The notes: generated from the sequence alone by a model not told the origin. Counted from the first letter of the stretch, positions 1 to 12,100 are shown. The stretch: 64,000 bases of DNA from Parasponia andersonii (GCA_002914805.1 JXTB01000188.1:409931-473930), one strand, 5' to 3'. Numbers and translations are program-made.

Positions 1-172
1 GAGGAAGACTCACTAATAGTCCGAAATCGAGTCCATACAATTATTTATACAGACGGTCGGACGCGGTCAACAAAGAAAAAGAAAACAGACTAAAGAAAAT
101 TGCACGGTTCTTATTATTTGTTCGAAGGATTACAACGAAGGTCAGCATTACAAATGTACAAAGTTAGAGACC

Positions 173-2762
173 CTAGTTACCTCTGTCCATGGGAGCGCGG
201 CCAGTCCCGGCGCTTAGACTGGCCCCGGTGGAGGGTGGCGTGGCAGGGTCAGATTCGTCACTAGATACAATGACCGCGCCGGACACTTCACCGGTTGAGA
301 CCCCAAGGCTAGGCTGAATGTCAAGGGCTTCCGGAGTTTGATCTGGCAGACCAGAAGCGGGGATAAGCTCTATGGCGCCAGGAGCAGATGTAGAGGGCCT
401 GTCCTTTTCCGCGGCAAGCATCTCCAGCACGTCAGCTGGGTATGTGATACTGATCTCGTCCCCGAGCTGCTGCATGTAGTGCTTGACGGAGTAATGGTCC
501 CTCTCGACGTCTTTCTGATCGTCAAATTAGTCTGGCGTCACCACCTCAGCGTGGCTTTCAAACTCTTTATTCTCCCAGCCAGACCTGTAACTTTCTGCAG
601 AAAGGACGTCCACCTGCCTCTGGTACCTTGTTTTTAATTTCTCCGCGTCCGCCAGCCTATCCTTCAGCGCCGCCAACCTAAGCTCCGCCTGCTGCTGCGA
701 TAAGTCGACCAATAAAGCATTAATACCAGCGAGGTCCTCGCAGTGTTTACGAGACATCTCCACCTGAGCACCCATCAGATTTTTGTGATCCAAAAAGAGA
801 TATCGGTTTACCTCATAGAACTGGTCAAGTCTGTGTTGCAAAGAGTGGGCCTCTAGCTTGGCTGTCGCCTCGGCTTTTCTCGCTTCCTTGGCATCTTCAA
901 CAGCCTTGTCACGAGCAATGAAGGCCAGTCTCATCTCTGCCCCCGTGCTCTGTAACTCTTGCTCTTTGATCCTCAGCTCGCCCTGGGCTAGTCTGGCGGC
1001 TTCGGATTGGGCAAGTTTATCAGCCTCCGCCTGAGCCAGACTCGCAGCCACCTCCGAGGCAATGTCGATAGGGACTGAGGGAAGTCCAGAGCCATCAGGA
1101 GCACCATTGGCCACGGTGGGAGGCATTGCATCTCCTCTGGGCAGGCTGTTGCGTGCCGACCGTTTTCTCCTTAGAATGGTCAGCGTCACCCCATCGTCGT
1201 CACTGTCAGACGAGGGGGCGACCCTGCCCCTCTTCTCCACCTGACCCTCTTTCTTCATTGGACGAGCCGACCTCGCGTTGCCATTTTGTAGGGACCGGGG
1301 GAGGGGAGGATAGTCTAGATTTCAATCTCGGAGCTCCCCCACTGAGCTCGGCGATCTCTCCACCGAGGCTAATAGTGCTCGATTTCGAACCGGAGTCAGG
1401 GGTCGAGGAGATTGCTGCAGTAGACCCCCCAGCCGGACTCGACGTCATCTCTTCCCCCAGCGCGATCTGTGTGGCAAACGGTCCCCCGAATGGAGTTCCG
1501 CCTGCATCGGAGCGAGGAACCGCTGGCATTTCACCTCCCAAAAGCACCACGAGGCGCCGGCCAGTGGGTGCCTTGGTACGAGCCTTGTGTGCCGTGGCTT
1601 CCCCCTTGACGGGTGAGGGGTCAGCCGATGGGCCTGTCTCAGAACCTGCGGAGAACAAATAACATGTTTAGCTCACGGCCACAATCCAACCCACGAAACT
1701 CGAGGATGCGAAAACGAACTCACCTTTAGCCTTCTTAGGTGCGGCGATCTCCTCACTGCAGAGCCTGACGCACTCCGCGGCCACAAGCCTCATGGCCTCC
1801 TTGAGCTCGTGGCTAGACGGCGCCACCAGGTCATTGGAGCCCGCTAATTGGCTTGAAGCTGTAACCTGCCGACCCACCATGGCAATTCTGTCATGCTCAT
1901 CCTGGCAGAATCAGTTCAGGGCAGAGGCGTCAAGTCGGGTCCGCATATGCTTGGTGATAACCCAGGTATCCAGAGGGAATGGGAGGTATGACACCATCCT
2001 AGGCATTATGTTCATCACCAAGGGGTTGAGGATGGCCTGGATGTGTCGGCAATCCCCGGGAGATCCGAAGATGACTATCCCCTCCAGGCTTTTGAGCCGC
2101 CCCACTGACAAATGCGGCTCGAACCTACTCTCTTCCGCCGAGACTGCAAAAGACAAAATAATGTTAGCAATAACAGACAGGGAGAACACAGACTCGAAAA
2201 TCACGACCTGACACTTACTTTGTAGGAAGGCTGAGGGAACTTGGAAATGCTCACCGTTCACCCAAGGGGAGCACCATGCCCCTCCAATGGCTTATAGCCT
2301 GGCATGGGAGTCTCATTGTTTGTCTGACCGTGGCAAGCCCTAGAAGATGTGATGTCCTGGCAGCGGTTGGAGGTAGAAGGTGGGGTAGGAGCCTTTCTTG
2401 GGGATGAAGATAAGCTTATAAGCATAAAAGGCCGCCTCTAGGTCAATGTGCATATTACAGATAACTGACAGGGCAGAAAGCCCCATCAGAATCATGATCC
2501 CATTTGCATTCAGCTGCATCGAATGGATTCCCGTCAGAGCAAAGAATTGGTAGATCAGGGGAGGAAGAGGGAATCTTAGGTAATCCAGATGCTTTCTGCC
2601 CAGGACGATGGAGCCCTTGGGGGCGCAAGGACGAAGATACCAATGCGCAGGGCCCTCAACCTGTTGTAGCATCACTCCTCCGGGGAGGCAGAGTTGCCTC
2701 CTCAGTGAATCCAACTCTGAATCCATAACGAGGCGCAATTCCTGATTTTGACTTGAAGCCAT
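173..2762 (-). pseudogene. Antisense accessory gene of Tat element A (Transposase_28-like plus coiled coil)
   Basis: A chain of minus-strand open reading frames runs opposite to the expected gag-pol direction. The first (from 2762) begins MASSQNQELRL and resembles the domain Pfam calls putative gypsy type transposon (PF04195), with a leucine/proline-rich core (LRFPLPPLIYQFF). The middle part is serine/proline rich with acidic patches. The next block (527-1258) is a long Ala/Glu/Gln/Lys-rich coiled coil, and the last (173-475) is an acidic tail. The same order and many identical residues recur in element B at about 26815-30040, for example around YQRQV and SYRSGWEN. Introns are possible, because Tat-lineage accessory genes are reported to be spliced. 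Its function is unknown; a role in element expression or packaging would be inference. Old and broken. Confidence 0.65.
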
Positions 2763-3104
2763 TGTTCCGAAATACGACTGAAAGAGTAAGAGTCTTTAGA
2801 GGGGAAGGAAGCAGAAACCCTAGGATTTTATGAGACTAGAATGATTGAAGATTTTAGTAAAGTGGCAAACGAACGCAATTGCGGCTTTTATAGAGGGGAA
2901 GTTGAAGAGTTTTTCTGGAAAAAGAAAGAATGAGGGAGACCGAACAGTCGGAACTTCAAAATTCAAATAGATTTCGTGATATGGGATGGCGTGCCTCCGC
3001 ATCGGTAAGAGGGGAACCACGTGCATCCCCCAGATTGGAGGAACGGAGAGACGATTTCCCCACTTGATGGATACGAATCCATTAAGTAGGGAAATGGGGG
3101 CAGT

Positions 3105-3997
3105 TGTGGGACCCGTTCCCAAGCCATACGCCACGTGGATGACCGAGCGGTTGAACAGGTCACAAAAGGGGTCTACCGTCCGACAGGTGTCGAGAGTAAT
3201 TAGTTAAAGGTCATGCGGGTCGCACGTAATCTCACAATCGGTCATTGGGCCGTCCGAAGTTAGGGCCGAGCCCATCACAGACCCTGGACAGTCTTGGCCC
3301 AGTCCGACCCTTACCTCGACGGCTGGGAGGGTCGGAAGCCCCAAGGGTCTTCCACCTGAATACAATGGCCCTTATCTCGACAGTTGGGGGGTCGGAAGCC
3401 CCAAGAGTCTTCCACCGAATACAATGGAAAGCAGCTCACGATTCCAGACCCAGACAGAGCATTTAATGCGATCCTGGGTAGGCGTGCGCAAGGGGCAAGC
3501 CGTCCTGACAAAACGGCGATTTACCTAAATCTCACCCCTGACAGATTCAAGCCGTAAGAGGCGACAGAAATCAGGCTACGGCGATACAGAGGAGATCACG
3601 GAAATCTCGGCCCGTGACTTCTGAATAAGACTTTGAGTAGAAAGGTACTCAGTCCTGAGATTGAGACCCGCATGGTTCACGATCTCAGGACTATACATAT
3701 ATGAGATATGCGTTCCCGAGAAGGGCATGTACGCTTACAAAAAAAAAAGAGTATATAAAAAAGCTTATGAGCAAGAAACAAAGATATACTCATACAGATT
3801 TAATTCCTTGTTACCCAAAATCAAAGACCGAACATTGACTTAAGGATCGGAGAGTCTTTGCAGGTGGTCATCCCCACCTCTCCGACCCTGCCTAGAGTTC
3901 AGAACATTTTGCGAAAGCGAGGACACGTGGATAATTGGAGAATACATCATCAGTAGTTCAGAGACACATGGACGACTGATGAAAAATCATTCTAATA
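3105..3997 (+). repeat. 3' LTR of element A
   Basis: This 893-bp LTR begins TGTGGGACCCG, matching TGTAGGGCCCG at the start of the 3' LTR of element B (30402). It ends near CTAATA where element B has CCAACA, a pattern that C-to-T changes would explain. A purine tract lies directly upstream. Inside, two imperfect copies of a ~60-bp segment stand in tandem (3308-3427), each carrying the motif GGTCGGAAGCCCCAAG. A TATA-like stretch (3690-3700) marks the likely U3/R boundary. The exact right end is uncertain by a few bases. Confidence 0.75.
3308..3427. repeat. Two-copy ~60-bp tandem repeat in LTR A
   Basis: Two neighbouring copies (about 3308-3368 and 3369-3427) share GTCGGAAGCCCCAAG, then TCTTCCACC, then ATACAATGG, with a few substitutions. 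Element B's LTRs have only one corresponding segment, so the duplication arose in the lineage of element A. Confidence 0.75.
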
Positions 3998-4444
3998 ATT
4001 TCATCCAAAAGAATTAGATCAAATCTGTCTCTCTATTCAACTACTCATTTCTTCCTTCAAAAAATAGAAATAAATAGTCCATATTAAATATAAATCGGGA
4101 ACCGATCCCAATACAACCACTGTTGCAACTATTCATTTAATTAATACTACTATTAGAGAAGAAAATAAGAATGGAATCCATAATCATGAATTTTCTTACC
4201 CCTTAACCCTTAAAGGCAGATAAGAGGTTCATGAAAATACTCGAGATTTTTCCTAACCACGGAGAAAAAGGATGATAGGATGATCACTATACATTATCCA
4301 AGACTCTGTAACTAGAATAATGAAACGCGATCAATCAGAAAAACACAGATGGATTATATGGTTCCTAACACTAATTAATGTCCAAAAAAACCTAGTAATT
4401 TCTACTCACAAATTATTTAAGCAGTAATAACAAAGCATTTGTCT
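3998..4444. other. AT-rich spacer, 3' flank of the DUF4408 gene
   Basis: This is AT-rich sequence between the end of element A and the stop codon of the minus-strand host gene. I see no open reading frame, RNA gene or repeat here. It should contain that gene's 3' UTR and polyadenylation site, but I could not pick out a convincing signal. Confidence 0.6.
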
Positions 4445-5272
4445 TCACTGGCAAACAGCGAGAGCCATATACTGCTCTGTTTCACGCTCTTCCTTAAACT
4501 CCTCCCTCTGAAGCCATTTTTGGGCCGCAATGAATGCCTCAATCGTCCGATTAAACTCCTCGTTGCTCATCTTACTCACCACCGCCGCCGCCTCTTCTTC
4601 GCCGTCGGATGACACCAACTTCTTGCAAACGTCCGTACACGACCGCCGGAACTCCTTCTGAGACCGATCCACCACCGCCTTTCTCCTTTCCTCCAGTCTC
4701 GCTGATTGAGTCCTTCGGTAACAACTCTTCACCACCAACGCCCTGGCCCCCTCTTCCTTGTCCGTACAAGCCGAAACATTCGGTTCCACGTCCGCGTCGC
4801 TTCGATTACGAGCGGGAGTAGTTGAACCGACATTTTCGGGGGGAGCGCTTTCCGCGCCGCGAGGAGTGTTTACCGGCGCCGGAGATCCGTCTCCGGCATG
4901 AATCCTCCGGCTGAACTCGCTTATGGTGACGAACTCTTCGTGCAAGTCAGGCCCAGATCCGGCGGCGGCAGTGTCGCTGGGTTTGGGGAATCGGGCGGAC
5001 AGGGCGCAGACGGCGAGGAGGATGGCGTTGAAGAGGAGAAAAATGAAGAGGTGGCTTCGGAAGACGGAGATCGCCTCGCGGAGGAGTTGGCCGGAGAAAT
5101 GGGCGGCGACGGGGAGCCAGGTGGTGGATTGCTTGAGGACGAAGAGTGCGGCGCACGCCTCCAAGAAAAGCCACTTGAACTTGCTCCGGTTATGGCTATG
5201 GTAGTAGTACTTTCTCATGGCGATGTCTTTCTCGGCCTTGACGTTATCAAATTCGTAAGAGTCCATTTGCAA
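4445..5272 (-). CDS. DUF4408/DUF761 domain membrane protein
   Basis: An intact single-exon reading frame of 275 codons. After a short charged N-terminus, residues ~31-98 match the plant DUF4408 layout: two hydrophobic spans at about 34-58 and 74-92, followed by ARFPKPSD. A long low-complexity middle rich in Ser, Pro, Ala, Glu and Arg follows. Residues ~235-260 (MSNEEFNRTIEAFIAAQK) match the C-terminal DUF761 motif. This pairing is common in flowering plants; the biochemical role is unknown, and I infer only an integral membrane protein with a cytosolic tail. The first ATG is used; a second lies two codons in and would make little difference. Codon use is more GC-rich than the flanks, as expected for a real gene. 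It stands alone, with a retrotransposon 450 bp downstream. The main doubt is function, not existence. Confidence 0.85.
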   Translation of the reverse strand: MQMDSYEFDNVKAEKDIAMRKYYYHSHNRSKFKWLFLEACAALFVLKQSTTWLPVAAHFSGQLLREAISVFRSHLFIFLLFNAILLAVCALSARFPKPSDTAAAGSGPDLHEEFVTISEFSRRIHAGDGSPAPVNTPRGAESAPPENVGSTTPARNRSDADVEPNVSACTDKEEGARALVVKSCYRRTQSARLEERRKAVVDRSQKEFRRSCTDVCKKLVSSDGEEEAAAVVSKMSNEEFNRTIEAFIAAQKWLQREEFKEERETEQYMALAVCQ

Positions 5273-5618
5273 ATATATGTATGTGAAAATCTTTTATACG
5301 ACAGAAAAGCATATAGGATGTTTGAAATTGTCGCTATTATCAGTGAACCAAATTGAAAAGTGCTCTCAGAACGAAGAGCATAACTTGTCCATATACAATG
5401 GAGAGGAGAGGAGGTCTAGGGTTTTGAAGAGGGGGGTTATTAATGGCGAAGAAGATGGAGAATCAAAAAGATTTTCAGAGAAAGAGAGATATGGGAATAA
5501 AAAGAGAGAACTGGCTCCGTTTCTGTTTCAAAGAGTCTCTCTAGTACTATGGTCGTTTTCTACTGGTTGGTTTCGTGAAATGAGAAAATTGAATATTTCC
5601 ATACATGTATCGTTCTTC

Positions 5619-5625
5619 TTTTATA
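5619..5625 (-). promoter_or_regulatory. TATA box of the DUF4408 gene
   Basis: On the minus strand this reads TATAAAA within GAGCTCTATAAAAGAAG, about 350 bp upstream of the start codon. A start of transcription about 30 bp downstream would give a leader of roughly 320 nt that is pyrimidine-rich on the minus strand (5400-5560), as is common for plant 5' UTRs. Inferred from position and sequence only. Confidence 0.55.
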
Positions 5626-6217
5626 GAGCTCGGAAAATTAATCACTCCCCATTCTATATTAAACTTTATTAAAAGAAGTTTGGATTTTTTTTTTTGTTTT
5701 CTTTGGCTGAATTAAAGTTTCTTTCTCTAATAATAAAAATATTGAGTTGAGGAGGATTTAGGTTCACTTGAGTCCATTATAGATAATCGGTACTTAGTAT
5801 TTTACTACTTTATACAAAAATATTTTGTTCATAGTTAATATAATACTATGACAAATTGACAATGTGTAAGATAAATGAACCTAGCACACTAAATAATGTA
5901 ATTTGTTAAACTAAAATATCTTTTAATTCTTTTTTATTTGTTTTATTTTAGGAATATAGATTAAAAAGAAATTAGAAATCTCAGTGTTAAAGTAGTAAGT
6001 CTATCTATCAATCAAAAGAACTAGTATGGAAATATTGGATATTGACCCTTTTTATTTTATTTCATTGTAGACCGCATATCGTGAGGAAAATCTAGAATAT
6101 TCACACCGGCCGCTCTCAGTCTAGTTTCTTGCTTCCAAAGTTGAAATTATAAGAAGAATCAAGAACAGATTAAATATCAACATCTACTATATATTTAAAT
6201 GCATTTTTCATAAGGCA

Positions 6218-6220
<3 letters not shown>

Positions 6221-6251
<31 letters not shown>

Positions 6252-6270
6252 CGTGTGTGTGTGTATATAT
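6221..6270. repeat. (TA)n(GT)n microsatellite
   Basis: Alternating TA for about 30 bp runs into a short GTGTGTGT block and back to TATATAT. Likely length-polymorphic. Confidence 0.9.
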
Positions 6271-6838
6271 TTGGACGCACATTGTGTAGATAAGTAAAGC
6301 AGCCCTGGGCGTAATTTGTAGTTTAGATAAGTGAACCTGCGCGCATGGACCGAACCAAGACCGTACAGCGGACAACGACGCCCACGCGTGGGTTGGCAAA
6401 TTCGCTGATTGCAGGCACCAAAGGGACAGACACCTACGACTCGCCAACGGGGCATATTCTGTGGAGATTATTTCTTTATTTCTTAAAAAAAAAAATTCTA
6501 TTTTGGGATTAAAAAAGTGTGTCCTTTTCTATACAAGCACAGCCTGAAACCAATTACCGTGAGTACATTTGTCCTCGCAGCCCACGATTCTCTTCCTCCT
6601 TGGTCCCCTTTTGAGGGTAATCAAATCAAATTAAACTCCCACAGTTTTGATTATTCCATTACATGAAGTCGATATGTGACTTAATTTTTTCTTCTTTTTT
6701 TATTCGAATCAAAAGAAAACATCCTTTCCCTTCAAAAAAGAAAAAATCATCTTTCAGTTTCGTTCAACTAATTCTCTCGGTTCATTTTTTTTTCCAAAAA
6801 AAAAAATACGTCTAATTTAGGTGAGTTGGAACCAAACA

Positions 6839-6912
6839 ACGTCTAGTTTGATATGTGAGTTTGGGGCTAAAACTTACGTCTGGTTTGATTTGTGAGTTTG
6901 GGGCTAGAACTT
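6839..6912. repeat. Two-copy 37-bp tandem repeat
   Basis: Units 6839-6875 and 6876-6912 both read ACGTCT(A/G)GTTTGAT followed by TGTGAGTTTGGGGCTA, with three substitutions between them. A degraded third start (ACGTCTAATTTAGG) lies just upstream at 6808. Confidence 0.85.
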
Positions 6913-8022
6913 AGTTCATATGTACATATGAAGGGAATTTGGCATAGGACCATATTTGTGGAACATATCCGCCACCATAAATAAATTTAAGAAAAAAATA
7001 TTAAAAACATTGGATCTTTAATAGAAATTTTGAAGATTTTGATATCGCTAGTCTAGTTATAATTATAATTACGTTAGAATCATTAATTCTTGTAATGGTT
7101 CACATAGTTTTTCTGACATTATTATTTTTCACAATGTATTAGCTTTTATACATTTATATCTTTGTTCCATTAATTATTTGGGATAACATAAATTATCTAT
7201 CTTGGATAACTCATGTCGTGAATCTGAAAACCGAAAGCTGGGATTTCATGGGAATTTCATGAAAGCCCCTAAAGAAATTATATAGCAAGGGAAAAAAGCA
7301 ATGAAGAAGAAATAAAAAAGAGACTGACTAACAATTTAATAAGAGCTATAATAAAATAAAAGGATCAGGTAAAGTTTAGGGGGCAACTAGGAAACGCGTG
7401 TCATGAATTTGTAGTAGTCGTCGTGGAAAGAAGACGATAAAACCCATGAAACATTGATTGATTGGAGTGTAAGAAAGCTAAGAAAGTACACCACACACAC
7501 ACACGGAGAGCAGAGCACAGACATATACGCATGTTTGCCCTCTTCCATCGTAAAGCAATAACAAACAGTTGAGGACCTGTCGTACTAGTACTAGTCTCTA
7601 CTTACCACGGCACAGGATTTCACGTGAGGCCCTCAGCCCCCTTTCTCCTTTTTCTTAACTGTACCAAAACCAATTTGACAGAGTTTTATTGTTTTTTTTT
7701 TTTCAAAAGAAAAACAAAAAGAAAGGAAGAAAAGGACTAGCTTGGACCCGATCACATTCACTATCACCGTTCACCAACTTGTTAGAGCTTTCTTTTCAAG
7801 GAAATGGTTCTAAATATTTTGTTCTATTGTCCTTTTGATACATTTTACGTTTTGTTTGCAAAGAGAGAAAAGTCGAAAGAAAATGGGTACGAATGGGATG
7901 GGATTTGAGGTGGCAGGATTCAGTAGTGGATAGATTATAGGATGTGGGCTTCAGGGTTTGTTAATTCGGTTGTATTAATATATTATTGGAATAACTAGAT
8001 GGGGTGTTTAGGAATTTGAAAT

Positions 8023-9175
8023 TGTCAGACCAGTTGTAACATGTAATATATGAGGTTACAAACGTTTATAATAAATTTTTTCAATAAATAATGTTACCAA
8101 AATATTATACTCCAACTTTGAGTAGAATTTCGGTTGTACTTCAGAACAAAGGATTGTAAACCGTCGAGGGCTGTGTTCCACACAGAGTTCTTAAAACTGA
8201 TTCGCTCCCTCCACCAGAATGCTTGAGGATTTTGCAAGCGTCAGTCTCCCAGGATACAACGACGAAGAGCAGCAGGTGAAGCACCAACACCTCCACTCTA
8301 CGAACTGGATAGCTTTGAACTCAAAATTTCTAGACACTCGAAAAGCTCTAGCTAAAAAAAAAAACTGAGGAACTGAAGAACACTTGAGAGAGAATGGCAA
8401 AGAGAAGAAGGCTTCTGTTTCTTTGTTTTGGTGTGTCGAATGAGGAGGGGAAGCTCACCTTTTATAGTCTCCAAGGAGGGACTTGGTAGCAAAACCAGAA
8501 AAATTTTCCATTAATCTCAAAACGTTTTCCAGTCATTAAACGTTTTCCAGAAACTAAAAAGGTTTCTGTTACTAACGTTTCATTAAACTGTGTAATAATA
8601 TCCAAAACGTTCAGTTCATTCTGGTTCATAATGGAAAAAAAAAAATATTAGGCCACAACAAAAGGTTGGGCTTACTATGGTCCAAGTTTCGGCCCGGCAT
8701 TCGTGTCCGCAGGTGCGGGCACACACGAGCCCATGCAAATTCAGGCCCAACCCCGAAGATTTGCACCCCCCCCTGCGCGCGCCTGAGAGAGCATCTGTGG
8801 TTGTTATTCTTACCACCATCACAAAACAAGGTTCTATATAAACCACTTGCACCATGCATTTCCCACCAATGTGGGATTATAATATTTTCCTTTCATTTTC
8901 CATTTCAATGGTACACTTTTGAGCAACAATTTCTCATTTATCCGTACACCATTTTGAACGTGTGAATATACGAAATCGATGTCCTCGCAGAGGAGAACAA
9001 GAATTCACTAAGATCTTTCATCAACAAGATGTGGATCCCACTCAATTTTTAGCTTCAAAATGGTCCATGAAAATGGGTTTTATAACAAATTTAATCTTTA
9101 AAATCCACTTGGGCTTCCAAGCCCAAACCAAACCCAAATTGTTTCCTTAACCCATTTACCCATTTTTATCCAACA
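8023..9175 (-). mobile_element. Solo LTR of an LTR retrotransposon (Copia-like?)
   Basis: On the minus strand the 1153-bp unit starts TGTTGGATAAAAATGG and ends GGTCTGACA, so it has the TG...CA ends of an LTR. It is flanked by perfect 5-bp duplications GAAAT (8018-8022 and 9176-9180). A minus-strand TATAAAA at 8460-8466 lies about two thirds of the way in, followed by a ~440-bp leader-like stretch, fitting a U3-R-U5 order. No internal region or coding homology is present, so it is a solo LTR left by recombination between two LTRs. The TGTTGG start and the CCAATGTGGGATT motif favour Copia, but the superfamily is not proven. Open frames inside it are not genes. Confidence 0.8.
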
Positions 9176-9180
9176 GAAAT

Positions 9181-12100
9181 AATTAGGTGACAAAAATTTG
9201 TTGAAAATAAAACTCTAGTGAGTTACTATATTATGAGTAATCGACAAGTTAAATCACAAAATATGTAGACACTAATTTTGGAAAAATTGTAATTTGTCAA
9301 TAAAATGTTTGATTTTCTTTCTTCGTTTACACCATATATAAGAGAGTTGGTTTTTATATTCTCTCGTTCCTTTTCTATTTTCTTCAAGCTTTTGCACAAT
9401 TCTCTCCTTGATTCGTATTTTTTATACCTCAAGATCTTTGCCATTTTTGAATAGCTATATTGGCATCCCTCTTCTTTACCTGTCTTGATGACAATATAAT
9501 AGAATTGTGACTAATCTAGAATAATTTACTGATTCACCTCATTCTATTAAATGAAAGCAAAATTAGTTATTCCTAAAAAAATGAGTTACTAATCAGAAAT
9601 AGGTTTATAAACCAATTCTTTTCTATTTTCTGCTTTCATTCCCACTTATTAACTTCATAATCTAGCTCACAGTTTACTCTCGAAATTACCAAAACCAAAT
9701 CTTTGGTTCTTTTTACTTTATCGATTTCTGCTGCAAACTTTTGAATTGAAATTTTGATTACCATAACGAAGGTAATGATAACCCTTAGAAAGTGGAGGGG
9801 GAAAAAGGGTATTAGGAGATCAAACTTTTGGCTTCCATGATAAAGCGGTGATTGATTTTAGGTAAAGTTGATATGTTTTATTGATTCTTAAAATTATAGT
9901 GTCATTTGGAGAAAAAAGGTTACAGTGGTATGGGTCCCCGGGAAATGAAAAGGTAATAATAATGCATCTCTGGGGTTTACCTGGAAAGCTTAGCCAACGA
10001 AAATTGGTGATTATAAACATCTTTTTGAACAAACATATCAAGAGATTTTACTGTTTAATCTTAATCATGTTCCTTAAAATCATATTGCCTGCCACTTAAT
10101 TAGCTATGTAGTGTTTTGTTATGTGTTTATTATTGTTTAGTGCAAAACCCCACGTAAAGATTCCCATCTTTTTCAACACTATGAATTTTGAAAAATTAAA
10201 AATAAAAAAAATAAACAACAACAACCTCTCTTCTCCACTTTTAGGCCAAACTTCAACGAACTGAAGCAGCAACGGAGCCGGAACTTAACTGGTATAAAAT
10301 TTTTTCAAAATACTACAATGAAATAGAAAGTGCCTTAAAATTCATAATAGTATTGAACCAAATGAAAATAGAGTACCAAATGAAAATAAAGTACCAAATG
10401 AAAATATATTATAAAAAATTTCTCTAAAAAGATTCATTTTTTTTCAATTTTTTATTTTTATAAAGAAGTTGTCTTTACTTTTCTATTTCATGACGGAAAA
10501 ATAAAATTTAGATTACACGCAAAATTAAGTCAATGTTTTAGTAGGGGTAAAGTAGAGAAATTTTTTTATTTCATATATAAAATTAAAAAGGAAAAAAATG
10601 GAGTGGGGGCCGCCCCTGACTGAAGCTAAAATTCACAAATGAATTCCAATTATTCACTCATATAGCGCAAACTATTGTATATAGGTAGATCATTGTCATC
10701 GATCAATACTACCAAAAATTCTCCAACATGTCATTTTTACTAGACAGCTAAAAATATTCTTTCGTGGTACATGACAAATAAATTCTTCTAGAACACAATA
10801 TACTTCCTATACTAAAAACTATTTTTCCGAAAAGTTAATTGTTAATAGTCCCTTAGGAAGTATCTTTGCTAGTCAAGGTCTATTCTTAATCTCAATTCTC
10901 ATACAAATTTGACCCAAAAAATAACAAAAGTACTGGCAATTGACTACTGATTTTTTTTTTTTAAAAAAAAAGCACGCAAACAAACTATTTATGTATACAA
11001 AAATTGTACTAAAAAAGTCCAAGGTTCTTTACCTTTATCTGTAACCAAAATTGAAAATATTGGGGATAATTTGCTCTAGCAGCTAGCGCAGGATGCCAAA
11101 ACCCAACACGCCCTCACCGATCTTTGACGTGGAAAAACTCACGAGTGTAGAAAATTAGGGTTAGGTAAAAAAAAGAAATACTTCCATTAGGTCTTTTTAG
11201 CTTGGCCAGGCTACATTTTTAATGTAGGCAACAAAGTGAAAGGGTTAAGAAATATATTAGGTCTAAAAATGGAGATATAAATATAATACTTGTTTAATGA
11301 TCCATACATCACTGTTTTGACTAATTTTGCTTTCCCTTAAGATTATGCTAGATAGTTTTTGCTTGATTATACTCCAATCCATAAGTCGTTTAATAATCTT
11401 TATATATAAAAATATGTATGTATGTATTCTATGGACTACGGTTATAGCACATTAATATAACATGACATGCGCCATTATTTGAACATCACTTAGGAAAAAG
11501 ACAAATGTGACCATGTGAACAACTGAGGGAAATTCTTTAAAATAATCAAACCGTAACATTCATCGAAAGGAAACTTGTAAAGAAGAAATGGACGGTCGGT
11601 TGAAAGTTATATCTCTCTCTTTTTTTCTGAATGTTTCAATTTTTCTGAGCAATCAAACCAGAGCATTTTTGCTCCAGACGGATAAGTTAAATTAATGGAC
11701 ATAGTTTCAGGATCAATCAGGAGCTTATCGTGAAAAAGTCTGTCCCATTTTTTCATTTTCCCCGCACAAAGGTTTTTCGAAACTCGAATTTTTTTTTCCC
11801 AAATAATATTAGAACCCAAATTTATTGTTGGTACACACATTGAACATGGATATAGAAATTTGTATTTCAGTTTCAGCCCAAAAGAAATGAAAATGACAAT
11901 CTTTTCCATTTCTTGAATGGTTACTACAGTTTCGAGTTTCCTACCCCCAAAAAAAAAATGCTGGCTCAACTTTTTATTTTATTATTTGATATATTGATTC
12001 CATTATACTTTGTATATTAATATATGATAACATTTAAGTGGAATTAACATCTTAAACGATATGATAAGGGAGTAAAAAGAGAAAATAAAGCTACAACTCC

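Larger units (their letters stand above)
1..3997 (-). mobile_element. Tat-lineage Ty3/Gypsy LTR retrotransposon (element A), 3' part only
   Basis: The sequence enters the window inside the element, so gag-pol and the 5' LTR are missing. What remains is the antisense accessory region (about 173-2762), a purine-rich tract just before the LTR (3084-3100), and the 3' LTR (3105-3997). The strand given is that of the visible genes; by comparison with element B at 18893-31190 the element's own gag-pol strand is plus. The two elements share LTR start, LTR end and antisense proteins but are clearly diverged, so they are different families or old members of one lineage. The copy looks broken. The bases after the LTR are ATTTC; the matching target duplication would lie outside the window. 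Confidence 0.85.
5626..8022. other. Gene-free AT-rich stretch
   Basis: I see no supported gene in these 2.4 kb. It contains the DUF4408 upstream flank, a TA/GT microsatellite (6221-6270), a 37-bp tandem repeat (6839-6912), several A or T homopolymers and a short CA run near 7490. The open frames across the microsatellite (6195-6455) are translations of simple repeat. The GC-richer patch at 6330-6450 has no coding signature I recognise. Confidence 0.6.

Noticed and set aside
1062-1662. Plus-strand open frames in element A
   Set aside because: They are mirror readings of the antisense coiled-coil and Ser/Pro-rich frames, with no domain of their own.
6195-6455. Minus-strand frames of 79 and 86 codons
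   Set aside because: Half of each is translation of a TA/GT microsatellite and the rest has no recognisable domain.
8616-8965. Three overlapping short frames of even base composition
   Set aside because: They lie inside the solo LTR, on both strands, around its U3 region; no coding homology.
11607-11969. 120-codon minus-strand frame
   Set aside because: No domain, no convincing start context, interrupted by homopolymer-derived residues; expected by chance in 5 kb of AT-rich DNA.
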